Assembly: GCA_017468115.1 (NCBI GenBank)
Contig: JAFUJS010000021.1
Location: 10,460 to 74,459 of the forward strand
Source of the DNA: Clostridia bacterium
Lineage (GTDB): Bacteria; Bacillota_A; Clostridia; Oscillospirales; CAG-272
Direction of reading: 5' to 3'
Length of the DNA: 64,000 nucleotides
In this document: positions 34,265 to 43,712 of the stretch, piece after piece
Layout of the letters: every line of letters begins with the position of its first letter
How positions within the stretch are numbered: the first letter of the stretch is position 1
Made by a program: the position numbers and the translations under genes
The notes under the pieces: model-generated
Databases searched by the model: none
Seen by the model: the letters and a program-made list of their open reading frames with translations, nothing else
Told to the model about the DNA's origin: nothing

Positions 34265-35509
34265 TTATTGTTCCTTTGAGCCGTAGAAATAATAGTAGTC
34301 AAGCTCGTTTGCCATAACTCCGTCAAGGGTGTAGCTGTCCTTGGCTGAGGATGTGTAGGCGGTGATTCCGCTTTGGCTTTCGTATTCGTTCAGCTTTTTG
34401 AGAAAGGCATCCTCGGCGGTGTTTGCAAGGAAGGTGTTTTCGTCAAAGAAATCCTTGTTTTCCTCTCTTAGATATGCATCGTTGTCAAGGGACAGCTTTT
34501 TGATAAAGGCAGAGCCGTAGGTAAAGTAGTCGCCCTCTTTAATTTCTTCCTCGCCGTTTTCGGTTTTGATTGTTCCGTCGCCGTCAAAATATCTCTTTGC
34601 ATCAACCACGCCGCAATCTCCAACCCTTAAAACAAGAGCGGTTGCAAGTGTGCTTGAGGTCGCCATTTGGGTAGAGGTAGGCTCCTGCATATACCAGCCC
34701 TGTGAAAATTCCTTATCGTCGGAGTACTCTTCCCAAAGCTCCTCGTAGGAAAGGCTTGGGTCAATAATTTTGTAGTCGTAGCTTTCATTTTTGCTGACTA
34801 AAAGCTCTGTCAGCTCGTTTACAAGCTGCTTTTTATATTTCATTTCCGCTTCGGTAAGGTTAATATAGGACACATTCCCCAAGGAATCCTCGTGCTTTTT
34901 GTAAAGGGTGTTTATAACAAGCACCTGAAAATGCATATAATTGTCCTTGTAGAAGGAATCCTTTTGCTCCTTGGTTACCTTTGAGTAGTCAAGACCGTAA
35001 AGGTAGTCCATAACTGCGCTTTCCTTAAGCTGCAAATCGTAAACACGGCGAATGGTGTCGGCACTAAAGCCGTAGCCGTAGTTTTCCAGATACTTGTCAA
35101 AATACTTCTCGTTAAAGCCGCCGTAGTATTTTATAAGCTCCGACAAAACGTTATCGGAGTTATTTTTGCTTTCCTCTCTTACGCTAAGTCCGTATTCCTC
35201 GAAAAGCGCCTGTGAGAAGAGCAGCCTTAAAACAGATTGCTCAAAGCCGGGGCGATACACAGTCTCCCAATACTGTCCCAGGGTCATACCGTCGGCAACC
35301 TCATAGGAAAGGTCGCTTTCGTTTTCCACCTCGAAGGAAGCCATAAGCTGTCTTTTGAACATACTGAGAAGATAATAATACTCGTCCGCCATAATACAGT
35401 GGGCGCCAAGAGTATAAATTGCCTCATTTTGATTGCAGGAGCTAACCACAGGCAGCATAAGCAGCAAGCAAAGGGCAAGAATTAAAATTCTTAATGATAA
35501 TTTTTTCAA
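34265..35509 (-). CDS. prsA: PrsA/SurA-like foldase lipoprotein
   Basis: 414 residues; TTG start with AAAGGAA upstream. Lipoprotein signal with lipobox VSSC (Cys 25). The N-terminal region (about 28-180: YYYLLSMFKRQLM, GQYWETVYRPGFEQSVLRLLFSQALFEEYGLSV) is the helical SurA/PrsA chaperone module; a parvulin isomerase domain would lie at about 185-330 but its signature residues are not obvious, so it may be degenerate. Helps secreted proteins fold outside the membrane. Placed downstream of mfd, as in other Clostridia. Confidence 0.75.
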   Translation of the reverse strand: MKKLSLRILILALCLLLMLPVVSSCNQNEAIYTLGAHCIMADEYYYLLSMFKRQLMASFEVENESDLSYEVADGMTLGQYWETVYRPGFEQSVLRLLFSQALFEEYGLSVREESKNNSDNVLSELIKYYGGFNEKYFDKYLENYGYGFSADTIRRVYDLQLKESAVMDYLYGLDYSKVTKEQKDSFYKDNYMHFQVLVINTLYKKHEDSLGNVSYINLTEAEMKYKKQLVNELTELLVSKNESYDYKIIDPSLSYEELWEEYSDDKEFSQGWYMQEPTSTQMATSSTLATALVLRVGDCGVVDAKRYFDGDGTIKTENGEEEIKEGDYFTYGSAFIKKLSLDNDAYLREENKDFFDENTFLANTAEDAFLKKLNEYESQSGITAYTSSAKDSYTLDGVMANELDYYYFYGSKEQ

Positions 35510-35575
35510 AGTAAAAATTCCTTTAATTTAGTATTCCATTAGATTGTAGCACAAAGGGAGAGGAAAGTCTACCTT

Positions 35576-38500
35576 TTAGTTGTTACTTTTTTGTATATAA
35601 AATTTAATAACCTCAAGGGTGCGCCTTGAAAAATCCTCGCCCGGGGCAATTTTTACAGAAATGTAAGGAGTGGTTTTAATGCCGCAAATCTGAACATTTT
35701 GCCTGTCCATTTGAGAAATTTCCACAAACAGCGGCAGATTAACCTCGCTTGGGTAGAGTCTGACCTCTGTGCGCAGTTGCTCCACCTTGGCAAATTTTCC
35801 ATTCTGGGCATATGCCTTAACAATAGCAACGGAGAACAGATTTTCCGCCTCCTTAGGCGGTTTTCCGAAGCGGTCGGTTATTTCGTCCCTTATGTCCCTT
35901 AGCTCCTCCTCGGTTTTAATGTGGGCAATCTTCTTGTAAAGCTCCATTCTCTGAGAAGAGGACTCCACATAGTATTCGGGCAAAAAGGCGTCCACGGAAA
36001 TAACCATCTTCGTTTCAAAGTCCTCAGCTGTGGGCTGTCCTCGCTCCTCTAAAACAGCCTCGTTAAGAAGCCTTATATAAAGGTCGTAGCCAACTGCATC
36101 AAGGTGTCCGTGCTGCTCGGCGCCCAACAGGTTGCCTGCCCCACGGATTTCCAAGTCCTTCATAGCGATTTTGAAGCCTGCGCCAAACTCACAAAAATCA
36201 CGAATGGCGCTAAGTCGGGACTTTGCAACATCAGAAAGCTCCTTGCCACGGCGATAGGTAAAGAAGGCGTAGGCACGGCGGTGGCTCCTGCCCACCCTGC
36301 CACGGATTTGGTGAAGCTGAGAAAGCCCCATTCTGTCTGCGTTTTCGATAATAAGCGTGTTTGCGTTTGGGATATCAATTCCCGTTTCGATAATAGTGGT
36401 GCTGACTAAAATATCAACCTCGCCAAGCACAAGCCTGTGCCAAATTTCCTCAAGGCTGTCTTTGTCCATTTGTCCGTGTCCCACGGCAATTGATGCATCG
36501 GGAAAGTCCTTTTGAAGCTTTGCGGCGGTGTAATAAATGTCGTCAACATTGTTATGGAGATAGAAAACCTGTCCGCCACGGTGAAGCTCACGCTTGATTG
36601 CATCGTTTATAATGTTGTCGTCGTGCTCCAAAACATAGGATTGAACCCCAACCCTGCCAAGGGGCGCCTCATCAAGAATGGAAAGGTCTCTGATACCGCC
36701 CATTGCCATACTGAGGGTACGTGGAATAGGGGTGGCGGAAAGGGTAAGGGAGTCAACCTGCGGAAAGGCTTCCTTTATCTTTTCCTTTTGGGCAACGCCA
36801 AAGCGCTGCTCCTCGTCAACTATCAAAAGACCAAGGTCCTTAAAGGCAATCTTGTTACCAAGCAGCTTATGGGTGCCAATGATAATATCAAGGTCGCCGT
36901 TTTTCAGCCTTTCAAGGATTTTTCGTTGCTCCTTGCCGGTTCTGAAGCGGGAGAGCATATCAACAGTAACCCCCGTGCCTGCAAAGCGGGCAAGAGCAGT
37001 CTGGTAGTGCTGCATAGCAAGAATAGTGGTAGGCACCAAAATTGCCACCTGCTTGTTGTTGGCAACAGCCTTCATAGCGCCACGGAAGGCAACCTCTGTC
37101 TTGCCGTAGCCCACATCTCCGCAAAGCACCCTGTCCATAGGGTAGGGGAGCTCCATATCACTTTTTATTTCGCTGATTGCGATAAGCTGGCTTTCCGTTT
37201 CCTCGAACTCAAAGGATGAGTCAAACTCTCTTTCCATCAGGTCGTCGGGCAAAAAGGCATAGCCTGGGGTCCTTGTGCGCCTTGCGTAAAGGTCAATGAG
37301 CTGCTTTGCCATATCACGTGCGGCGGTTTTTGCCTTGGTTGTGGCTCTTTTCCACTCGGCACCGCCCATTTTCGACAGCTTAACATCCTTACTGCCGGCA
37401 CCGGAGCCGATATATTTCGCTACCATATCAAGCTGGTCAACAGGCAGGTACAGCTTTTCTGCGCCTGCGTACTGAATGGCGATATAATCTCTGTGGGCGC
37501 CCATAATGTACAGATTTTGTATGCCAAGATATCTGCCGATTCCGTGCTTAATGTGCACAATAAGGTCGCCTACATTAAGGTCGTTATAGGAAAGGATTTT
37601 TTCTCCCGCATTCTTAGCAAAGCTCTTTAGCTTAAGCGATTTTTTCTTCTCGCCCCTTGCCTTAGAGGAAAGGACCACAAGGGCAAGCTTGCTTTCGGGA
37701 ATTTCAAAGCCGTAAGGGAAGGCGCCGCTTAAAACGCCAACCGTGCCCGCCTTCATTTCCTTAATATCATTAATCAAAAAGGCAGGGATGTCCTCTTGGT
37801 TCAGCATTCTGACGGAGCTTTTTGCCTCCGCATCTGTCTGACAAACAAGAATGCTCTTATACTTGCTTTTTGCAAAATATTTAAGCTCATCAATAAGGGA
37901 GCCAAGGGAGCTGTTTGCAAGAGTAACGCCCTTGGTGTTGAAATTGTAAATTCCGCCCTGTCTGTCCAGCCTTGACATAATAAACGGGTCAATGGAAATT
38001 GATTGATGGGTTCTGATAAAATCGTCAATTAGCGACACAGGTGCGCTAAAATCCGCATATTCGGAGGGCACAAGACGGCTATCAATAAGGCTTTTTGCGA
38101 TTTCGTTTTCCTCGCCTTGGCTTGATTTTGCCTTAGCGCTGACGCCTGTGGAGTCGGCAACAATGATAGCCGTGTCTTTGTCAAAATAGTCAAGCAGGCA
38201 GGCGTGCTCCGGATAAATGTAGGAAATAAGCTTGTCAAGGAATGGGTAAGAGGAGTCATTTGTGGAAAGAGATGCAAGCTCCCTCTTTAGCTCGGTGGCA
38301 GATGCCTCGTCCCTGTTGCCAACCAAAAGCTCCTCAAGCATAGCCTTAATTTCGTCCCTTTGGCTATCTGTTATAATTATTTCCCTTGAGGGGGTAATCA
38401 TGAAGGAGTCGATTTTATCAGTCATACGCTGGCTTTGGGTGTCAAAGGTAACAAGCCTGTCGATTTCATCCCCGAAAAGCTCAATACGAATAGGCAGCTG

Positions 38501-39121
38501 CTCCTTAAAGCTCTCGCCACCACGGGTGTACTCACACTTGGTTGGGAAAATATCTATAATTCCGCCACGGATGGCATATTGTCCTGCACCCTCAACAGCC
38601 TCCGCCTGAGCATAGCCAAGGTCATAAAGCTGTCTTGAAAACCCGGAAATGTCCAGGGGAGTGTCCAGATTTACGTAAATTGACTTTCCTTCAAGCTCCT
38701 TTTTCGGCATTGTTAATTGTAGTGCCGAGTCGGGTGTGGCAATTACCACATCGAGAGAGGAGAAGGCAACGCCCGAAAGGACCTTTAGCCTTTCGTGCTC
38801 CAAATCGTGTGAGGCGGTCAGGTCGTAAAAGTTAAAATCCCTTTTTGGGTAAAACTCACTTTTAAGACCGCATTTTTGCAAAAACTCGTTTAGCTTTGCC
38901 CCACGCCTTTCCTCGCCTGTCAGCAAAAGAAGGGGCTTTTTGCTTTTTGCCCTGATGTCCTGACAAAGAGAGAAAACCAAGGAATAAAGCGCACCGTCAG
39001 AAACACCGTCAACCAAAAGGGGAAGCGGTGTTTTTTCCTTGGATAGCTCCTTGTAGCGTGCAATCAGACTTTTATATTGCTTGCTGTCCTTAATAAGACC
39101 GGCTAAATCTCTTATCTCCAT
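35576..39121 (-). CDS. mfd: Transcription-repair coupling factor
   Basis: 1181 residues. Removes stalled RNA polymerase from damaged DNA and recruits UvrA. UvrB-like N-terminal domains (about 1-450), RNAP-interaction domain (about 470-560, SYNDLNVGDLIVHIKHGIGRYLGI), RecG-like translocase (about 600-960; Walker A GDVGYGKTEVA at about 668-678, Walker B LIVDEEQRFG), GRAGNLLGAEQHG and the TRCF C-terminal domain (about 1030-1140). The start chosen is ATG 39121 with ACAAGGAGGTTAT upstream; an in-frame start at 39166 would add 15 residues without a site. Synteny glmU-pth-mfd supports the call. Confidence 0.96.
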   Translation of the reverse strand: MEIRDLAGLIKDSKQYKSLIARYKELSKEKTPLPLLVDGVSDGALYSLVFSLCQDIRAKSKKPLLLLTGEERRGAKLNEFLQKCGLKSEFYPKRDFNFYDLTASHDLEHERLKVLSGVAFSSLDVVIATPDSALQLTMPKKELEGKSIYVNLDTPLDISGFSRQLYDLGYAQAEAVEGAGQYAIRGGIIDIFPTKCEYTRGGESFKEQLPIRIELFGDEIDRLVTFDTQSQRMTDKIDSFMITPSREIIITDSQRDEIKAMLEELLVGNRDEASATELKRELASLSTNDSSYPFLDKLISYIYPEHACLLDYFDKDTAIIVADSTGVSAKAKSSQGEENEIAKSLIDSRLVPSEYADFSAPVSLIDDFIRTHQSISIDPFIMSRLDRQGGIYNFNTKGVTLANSSLGSLIDELKYFAKSKYKSILVCQTDAEAKSSVRMLNQEDIPAFLINDIKEMKAGTVGVLSGAFPYGFEIPESKLALVVLSSKARGEKKKSLKLKSFAKNAGEKILSYNDLNVGDLIVHIKHGIGRYLGIQNLYIMGAHRDYIAIQYAGAEKLYLPVDQLDMVAKYIGSGAGSKDVKLSKMGGAEWKRATTKAKTAARDMAKQLIDLYARRTRTPGYAFLPDDLMEREFDSSFEFEETESQLIAISEIKSDMELPYPMDRVLCGDVGYGKTEVAFRGAMKAVANNKQVAILVPTTILAMQHYQTALARFAGTGVTVDMLSRFRTGKEQRKILERLKNGDLDIIIGTHKLLGNKIAFKDLGLLIVDEEQRFGVAQKEKIKEAFPQVDSLTLSATPIPRTLSMAMGGIRDLSILDEAPLGRVGVQSYVLEHDDNIINDAIKRELHRGGQVFYLHNNVDDIYYTAAKLQKDFPDASIAVGHGQMDKDSLEEIWHRLVLGEVDILVSTTIIETGIDIPNANTLIIENADRMGLSQLHQIRGRVGRSHRRAYAFFTYRRGKELSDVAKSRLSAIRDFCEFGAGFKIAMKDLEIRGAGNLLGAEQHGHLDAVGYDLYIRLLNEAVLEERGQPTAEDFETKMVISVDAFLPEYYVESSSQRMELYKKIAHIKTEEELRDIRDEITDRFGKPPKEAENLFSVAIVKAYAQNGKFAKVEQLRTEVRLYPSEVNLPLFVEISQMDRQNVQICGIKTTPYISVKIAPGEDFSRRTLEVIKFYIQKSNN

Positions 39122-39193
39122 ATAACCTCCTTGTAAAGTGGAAAAGGCCGATTTTTTAATCGGCATAGCTTGTTAAATTTTGTAGAAAAATGT

Positions 39194-39237
39194 AAAAAAC
39201 AAACACAGAGTGCCACTTTTTTCAAAGTGGCTCCGTG
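39194..39237 (-). terminator. Terminator after pth
   Basis: Minus-strand hairpin CACGGAG/CTCTGTG extended by CCACTTT/AAAGTGG, followed by TTTGTTTTTT. Separates pth from mfd. Confidence 0.75.
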
Positions 39238-39303
39238 AAATATTTCAAAATTTTAGTGTATTTGTCGTGAAATAAGGTGCGCTTGCATTTGCTCAATCGG
39301 AAA

Positions 39304-39930
39304 TTATTTTATAATTCCGTTAAAATCGCACATTGCGCCCTCAATATCGTCCGAAACCATTTTGTCAAGGGCAGAGGGGACAAGCTTAATTATTTCGACA
39401 AATTTCTTTTCGTCCTCGGGCATCATTTTGCCAAGAACCCAAGCAACCTGGTCGTATTCCTTCGGCTTTTGCCCAACACCCAGCTTGATTCTGGGGTAGG
39501 ACTCGGTGCCAAGGTGCTGATTTATGCTTTTAAGACCATTGTGTCCGCCGGCACTACCGCCCTTGCGAATACGAAGCCTGCCAACATCAAGAGAAATATC
39601 GTCGGAAAGAACAATAACATTTTCAGGTGGGATTTTATAGAAGCTTACAGCCTCAGAGACTGCCTCGCCCGAAAGATTCATATAGGTTTGGGGCTTCATA
39701 AGAAGCACACGCCTGCCGCCGATTTTACCCTCGCCGATAAGCGCCTTGAACTTTAGCCTGTCGCACTTAAGCCCACGCTCCTGACACAGGTAGTCAATTG
39801 CCATAAAGCCTGCGTTGTGTCGGGTGGCGTTGTACTTAGACTCAGGGTTTCCAAGACCAACGATTATATGAGAAATAGGCTCGCTTTCCTCTTTTTTCTC
39901 AATCTTCTTAAACAAATCAAATATAGACAT
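39304..39930 (-). CDS. pth: Peptidyl-tRNA hydrolase
   Basis: 208 residues. Frees tRNA from peptidyl-tRNA that drops off the ribosome. Motifs: VGLGNPESKY, catalytic His in TRHNAGF (about residue 38), MKPQTYMNLSG (about 78-88) and GGSAGGHNGLKS (about 123-134). The N-terminal 20 residues (MSIFDLFKKIEKKEESEPIS) are an extension not found in most Pth proteins. Located between the GlmU-like gene (6-nt gap) and mfd. Confidence 0.94.
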   Translation of the reverse strand: MSIFDLFKKIEKKEESEPISHIIVGLGNPESKYNATRHNAGFMAIDYLCQERGLKCDRLKFKALIGEGKIGGRRVLLMKPQTYMNLSGEAVSEAVSFYKIPPENVIVLSDDISLDVGRLRIRKGGSAGGHNGLKSINQHLGTESYPRIKLGVGQKPKEYDQVAWVLGKMMPEDEKKFVEIIKLVPSALDKMVSDDIEGAMCDFNGIIK

Positions 39931-39936
39931 AAAACC

Positions 39937-41106
39937 TCAAAAATTCTTGTGTCTTTTCTTTCTGCCCCAGCCGGAGCGGTTAACCTGATACTCACGGGCA
40001 ATGCCAAGGTGTCCCTGCGGCACGTCGTCTGTAATTGTGGAGCCTGCCGCAATAAATGCGCTGGAGCCAATAGTAACAGGGGAGATTAGTGTGGCATTGT
40101 TACCAATTAAGGAGTCGTCCCCAATCTTAATGGAGCTTGCCTTCTTGGAGTCGCTAAAGTCAACACAAACAACTCCGCTGCCAACAACGGCTCTTGAGCC
40201 AACGCTGGCATCGTGCAGCACGCTTCCTGTGCAAATGTGTGTATTCTGGTTAAGAGTACAGGAGCTGATAAGACAGGAGCTGTCAACCTTTGCCTCGGAA
40301 AGAATATGTGTGCCCTTGATTATTGTGTAGGAGTCAACGGTAACATCTCTTTCAAGGTCGCAGTTTTCAATGGTTGAGGCGCCGATAATACAGCCCTCGC
40401 CAATTTCGGAGCCTATAATAGTGGCATTAGGACCGATAACACAGCCTGCCATAATTTTGGAGTCAGAAACAATGCTTGTGCCTGCCTTAATAACTGCACC
40501 GGGCTGAATTTCTGCCATTGGGGAGATTATAACTCCATCACGAAGCTCAATATCAACGCCATTCATAACAAGATAGTCAAGAAGCTCGTGCCTGTATGCC
40601 TCCAACTTCTTCAGATAGTCCAGCTTTGATGGCGGAACAGATTTTTCAGAGTCAAGAAAATGCGCAGAGAAGGTCTTTGCGGGGCTTTGGTTCATAGCCG
40701 CAACAAAGTCGGAGCAGGAGCCAACCTCACAGTCGGTGAGCATCTTGCCCTGACCAACGGAAAGATACAGGCTTCTTAAGCTACCAACGGTGGCGTAGCC
40801 CACGTCGCTTTTGATTACATAGTCAATAGCACCCTCAATATCCTTGGAGCCTGCAAGAAAGGCAAGGGGAGAGGCGAAAACAACAATGTCCTCAAAGGAA
40901 GGGGTAATTTTGTGGCTTGCGTTCATAACCTCGTCGTGGTTAGAGGCCCGCACCACCTCTACATTTAAGCCGATTCTGTGAACTGCGTCGTTAATTTTTC
41001 TATATGTGTGCTCGTAAATAGGAGCGCCAAAGGCAATGGTGGTAACACCATCAGGCAAGTAAGGAACCGTATCCATGTTGCATATGGTAATAAACAGCTT
41101 TCTCAT
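39937..41106 (-). CDS. GlmU-like protein with left-handed beta-helix
   Basis: 389 residues. The C-terminal half is a GlmU-type hexapeptide-repeat helix (about 200-375) ending KIGDDSLIGNNATLISPVTI and ITDDVPQGHLGIAREYQVNR, very close to true GlmU, the acetyltransferase/uridylyltransferase of UDP-GlcNAc synthesis. The N-terminal half (about 1-195) does not show the nucleotidyltransferase signature (GxGTRM-S-PK-), so only the acetyltransferase part seems intact. Position directly before pth and mfd matches gcaD-spoVC-mfd of Bacillus. Either a diverged GlmU or an acetyltransferase acting with a separate uridylyltransferase. Confidence 0.75.
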   Translation of the reverse strand: MRKLFITICNMDTVPYLPDGVTTIAFGAPIYEHTYRKINDAVHRIGLNVEVVRASNHDEVMNASHKITPSFEDIVVFASPLAFLAGSKDIEGAIDYVIKSDVGYATVGSLRSLYLSVGQGKMLTDCEVGSCSDFVAAMNQSPAKTFSAHFLDSEKSVPPSKLDYLKKLEAYRHELLDYLVMNGVDIELRDGVIISPMAEIQPGAVIKAGTSIVSDSKIMAGCVIGPNATIIGSEIGEGCIIGASTIENCDLERDVTVDSYTIIKGTHILSEAKVDSSCLISSCTLNQNTHICTGSVLHDASVGSRAVVGSGVVCVDFSDSKKASSIKIGDDSLIGNNATLISPVTIGSSAFIAAGSTITDDVPQGHLGIAREYQVNRSGWGRKKRHKNF

Positions 41107-41142
41107 ACATGTACCTCGCTTTTTGTACTGAATTTCATTAAA

Positions 41143-41171
41143 AGTATATCACAAAACAACCAAGGTTGCAA
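41143..41171 (-). promoter_or_regulatory. Promoter of the GlmU-like/pth/mfd genes
   Basis: Minus strand TTGCAA (41166-41171), 17-nt spacer, TATACT (41143-41148). Confidence 0.7.
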
Positions 41172-41191
41172 GTACAAATACACAAAACTAC

Positions 41192-41220
41192 TTTACAAAA
41201 TAATAAAAATATGCTAAGAT
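41192..41220 (+). promoter_or_regulatory. Promoter of gdpP-rplI-dnaB
   Basis: TTTACA (41192-41197), 17-nt spacer, TAAGAT (41215-41220); a second TATAAT lies a few bases on. Confidence 0.5.
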
Positions 41221-41263
41221 ATAATATAATTATAAAGAAATAAGCTAAAAAGGAGGTCGTTTT

Positions 41264-43264
41264 ATGAAAAGGAAAATTGACTTCAAGAGTATAATTATAA
41301 AATCTATTTTGCCAATTATTGCAATCTTAGTTGTAGTAGCTGATATTATTATGGTTGTAAAGCTTCCAAGCAAGGCTGTGCCCCTGGGCATTGGCGGCGC
41401 ATGCATATTTGCTTCCATTATGGTAATTTGGTTTATCTTTTTTGCATCCTCTACCTCGGGCACCAAGGAAAAGGGCAAGCCTGTGCTTAGCGGAATTATG
41501 TACGACAAGATAAACTCGCTTAGTGAGCCTGCGCTCATTTGCGACATCAACCACAAAATCATTTGGGCAAACCCATATACAGCTGTGGCAGTCGGCAAAA
41601 GGTCCGTGCTTGGAGACAATGCCTACAATCTGCTCTCCTACCGTGCAGGTGAGGAAAAATCGCAAAAGAACGACGAGGAGGCAAGAATTGTCCTAGGTGG
41701 CGAGACCTACATTGTTGAGGAAACAGGCGTTAATAGCGGAAATGAGCGCTATTATCTTTTGACCCTGCGTAATATTACCGAGCAGGCAAGGTTGGAGCAG
41801 TTTATTGATGACGACGAAAAGGTTGTTGCGTACGTTATCGTAGATAATCTTGACGAGCTTCTTCGCTTTGAGCAGGAAAGATATCGTGAAATTGCCGCTA
41901 AGGTTGAGGCAATGCTCAGGGATTGGTGTGAGTCCTGCAGCGGACTCCTTCGTGAGTACGAGAAGGACAAGTACCTGTTCATTTTCAATGGCATTGACCT
42001 AAATCGCTTCATTGAGGAAAAGTTCTCAATACTCGACAAGGTAAGAGAAATCCGTGTTGGCTCCGGCAGTATTCCCGTTACCCTTTCTATCGGTGTTGCA
42101 AGAGTTGACGGACCTATGGCGGAGAAGGAAAAGATGGCGCACCAGGCGCTTGACTCCGCACTTCAGCGTGGCGGCGACCAGGCTGCTGTCAGAATCGACG
42201 ACCAAATCACCTATTACGGCGGAAAGACAAACACGCTTCAAAACAGAACCAAGGTTCGTTCCCGTGTTATCGCAAACGAGCTTGCCAATAGAATTGCCAG
42301 TGCCTCTAACGTGCTTGTTATGGGTCACGCATTCCCCGACTACGATGCCATTGGCGCATCAGCAGGCATTGCACGCCTTGCTATGTACTGTGGCGTTAAG
42401 GTTAATATTATTACAAACTTCAAGGATTCAAACGTTAAAAGATGTATGAAAATCCTTGAGAAGGACGAGCATTATAAGGGCGTTTTTGTAAACGCATCAA
42501 AGGGTCTTGATTTAGTAAGACCCGACACACTTCTTATTGTTGTGGACGTTAATAATCCGAGGATGTTTGAGTCAAAGGATGTGGCAAAGCAGGTTGACGA
42601 CATCATCTTTATTGACCACCACAGAAAAACCGGCGAATTTGAAAAGCTTGAGAAGGAGCCGGCGCTTACCTATATCGACCCATCTGCATCCAGCGCAAGT
42701 GAAATTGTTACAGAGATTTTGGAGCATGCGCTCCCTGCTGACTATTTGACCCCAACCGATGCAGATATGCTTTATGCCGGCATTATTCTTGACACAAAGC
42801 ACTTTGTCAAGGGTACAGGCACAAAGACCCACTCTGCGTCTATGTTCCTTCGTGACCATGGCGCAACCTACGAGAGCATTCAGGAGCTGTTTAAGACCAA
42901 TATTGCCGAATATAAGAGAGAGGCAAGGCTGGGGGAAAAGGCTGAGATTTACCGTAACTGCGTTGCAATCGTTGTAAACGCAAACGGCACAGATTCCTCT
43001 GACAAGATTCTTGCCGCTAAGGTTGCAGACGAGCTTCTTACCGTTGAAAGCGTAAGCGCAAGCTTTGCACTTGTAAAGATTGGCAATCTTGTGCACATTT
43101 CCGCGCGCTCAAACGGCACAATCAACGTTCAGCTTATTGTTGAAAAGCTTGGTGGCGGCGGCAGATACGACGAGGCAGGCGCACAGGTTAAGGACAGCGA
43201 GGTTGCACACGTGCTTCTAAGGCTCAAGCAGGCTATTGACGAATACATTAATTTGGAGGAATAA
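41264..43264 (+). CDS. gdpP: Cyclic di-AMP phosphodiesterase
   Basis: 666 residues. Degrades c-di-AMP, the second messenger of potassium and cell-wall balance in Gram-positives. Two membrane helices (about 9-32, 40-62), a PAS-like domain (about 75-170), a degenerate GGDEF domain (about 175-310), and a DHH/DHHA1 phosphodiesterase (about 345-660). Metal ligands visible: H355, D359 and D361 in GHAFPDYD, and D451-H452-H453 in FIDHHRK; GGGGRYDEAGAQ near the end is the DHHA1 loop. AAAAAGGAGGT ribosome binding site. Followed without gap by rplI, the standard gdpP-rplI-dnaB order. Confidence 0.95.
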   Translation: MKRKIDFKSIIIKSILPIIAILVVVADIIMVVKLPSKAVPLGIGGACIFASIMVIWFIFFASSTSGTKEKGKPVLSGIMYDKINSLSEPALICDINHKIIWANPYTAVAVGKRSVLGDNAYNLLSYRAGEEKSQKNDEEARIVLGGETYIVEETGVNSGNERYYLLTLRNITEQARLEQFIDDDEKVVAYVIVDNLDELLRFEQERYREIAAKVEAMLRDWCESCSGLLREYEKDKYLFIFNGIDLNRFIEEKFSILDKVREIRVGSGSIPVTLSIGVARVDGPMAEKEKMAHQALDSALQRGGDQAAVRIDDQITYYGGKTNTLQNRTKVRSRVIANELANRIASASNVLVMGHAFPDYDAIGASAGIARLAMYCGVKVNIITNFKDSNVKRCMKILEKDEHYKGVFVNASKGLDLVRPDTLLIVVDVNNPRMFESKDVAKQVDDIIFIDHHRKTGEFEKLEKEPALTYIDPSASSASEIVTEILEHALPADYLTPTDADMLYAGIILDTKHFVKGTGTKTHSASMFLRDHGATYESIQELFKTNIAEYKREARLGEKAEIYRNCVAIVVNANGTDSSDKILAAKVADELLTVESVSASFALVKIGNLVHISARSNGTINVQLIVEKLGGGGRYDEAGAQVKDSEVAHVLLRLKQAIDEYINLEE

Positions 43265-43711
43265 ATGAAGGTAGTACTTTTACAGGATGTAAAATCCCAA
43301 GGCAAGAAAAATCAGATTATTGATGTGTCCGAGGGCTATGCAAGAAACTTTCTTTTCCCAAGAAAGCTTGCTATCGTTGCGGATGCAAAGGCTATAAACG
43401 ACGTTAAAAACAAGGAAAGCTCCGACAAGCACAAAAAAGAGGTTGAAAAGGCAGAGGCACAGGCACTTGCCGGCAAAATCTCCGAGGTTACCGTCAAGAT
43501 TGCCGCAGAGGCAGGAGGCGACGGTAGATTTTACGGTGCGGTTACCGCAAAGGATATTAGCGAGGCTATAAAGGCGCAGGCAGGGCTTGATGTTGACAAG
43601 AGAAAAATCGTGCTTGACGCACCCATTAAGGCGTTTGGCACATACAAGCTCGATGTTAAGGTTTACCCCGACGTTGTTGGTAAGCTGACAGTGGCAGTTG
43701 TGGAGAAATAA
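43265..43711 (+). CDS. rplI: 50S ribosomal protein L9
   Basis: 148 residues. Large-subunit protein near the L1 stalk that helps keep the reading frame. N-terminal RNA-binding domain [32 protein letters not shown] (signature GxxxNFLFP), long central helix (about 40-75) and C-terminal domain. The start codon follows the gdpP TAA directly. Confidence 0.97.
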   Translation: MKVVLLQDVKSQGKKNQIIDVSEGYARNFLFPRKLAIVADAKAINDVKNKESSDKHKKEVEKAEAQALAGKISEVTVKIAAEAGGDGRFYGAVTAKDISEAIKAQAGLDVDKRKIVLDAPIKAFGTYKLDVKVYPDVVGKLTVAVVEK

Positions 43712-43712
43712 G

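Noticed and set aside
34084..34317. A 77-residue lipoprotein gene
   Set aside because: Only the first 27 codons are homologous to a real gene; the rest is repeat and terminator. Listed as a pseudogene.
36512..37219. 235-residue frame opposite mfd
   Set aside because: Lies in the most conserved part of mfd; it mirrors that gene's codon bias.
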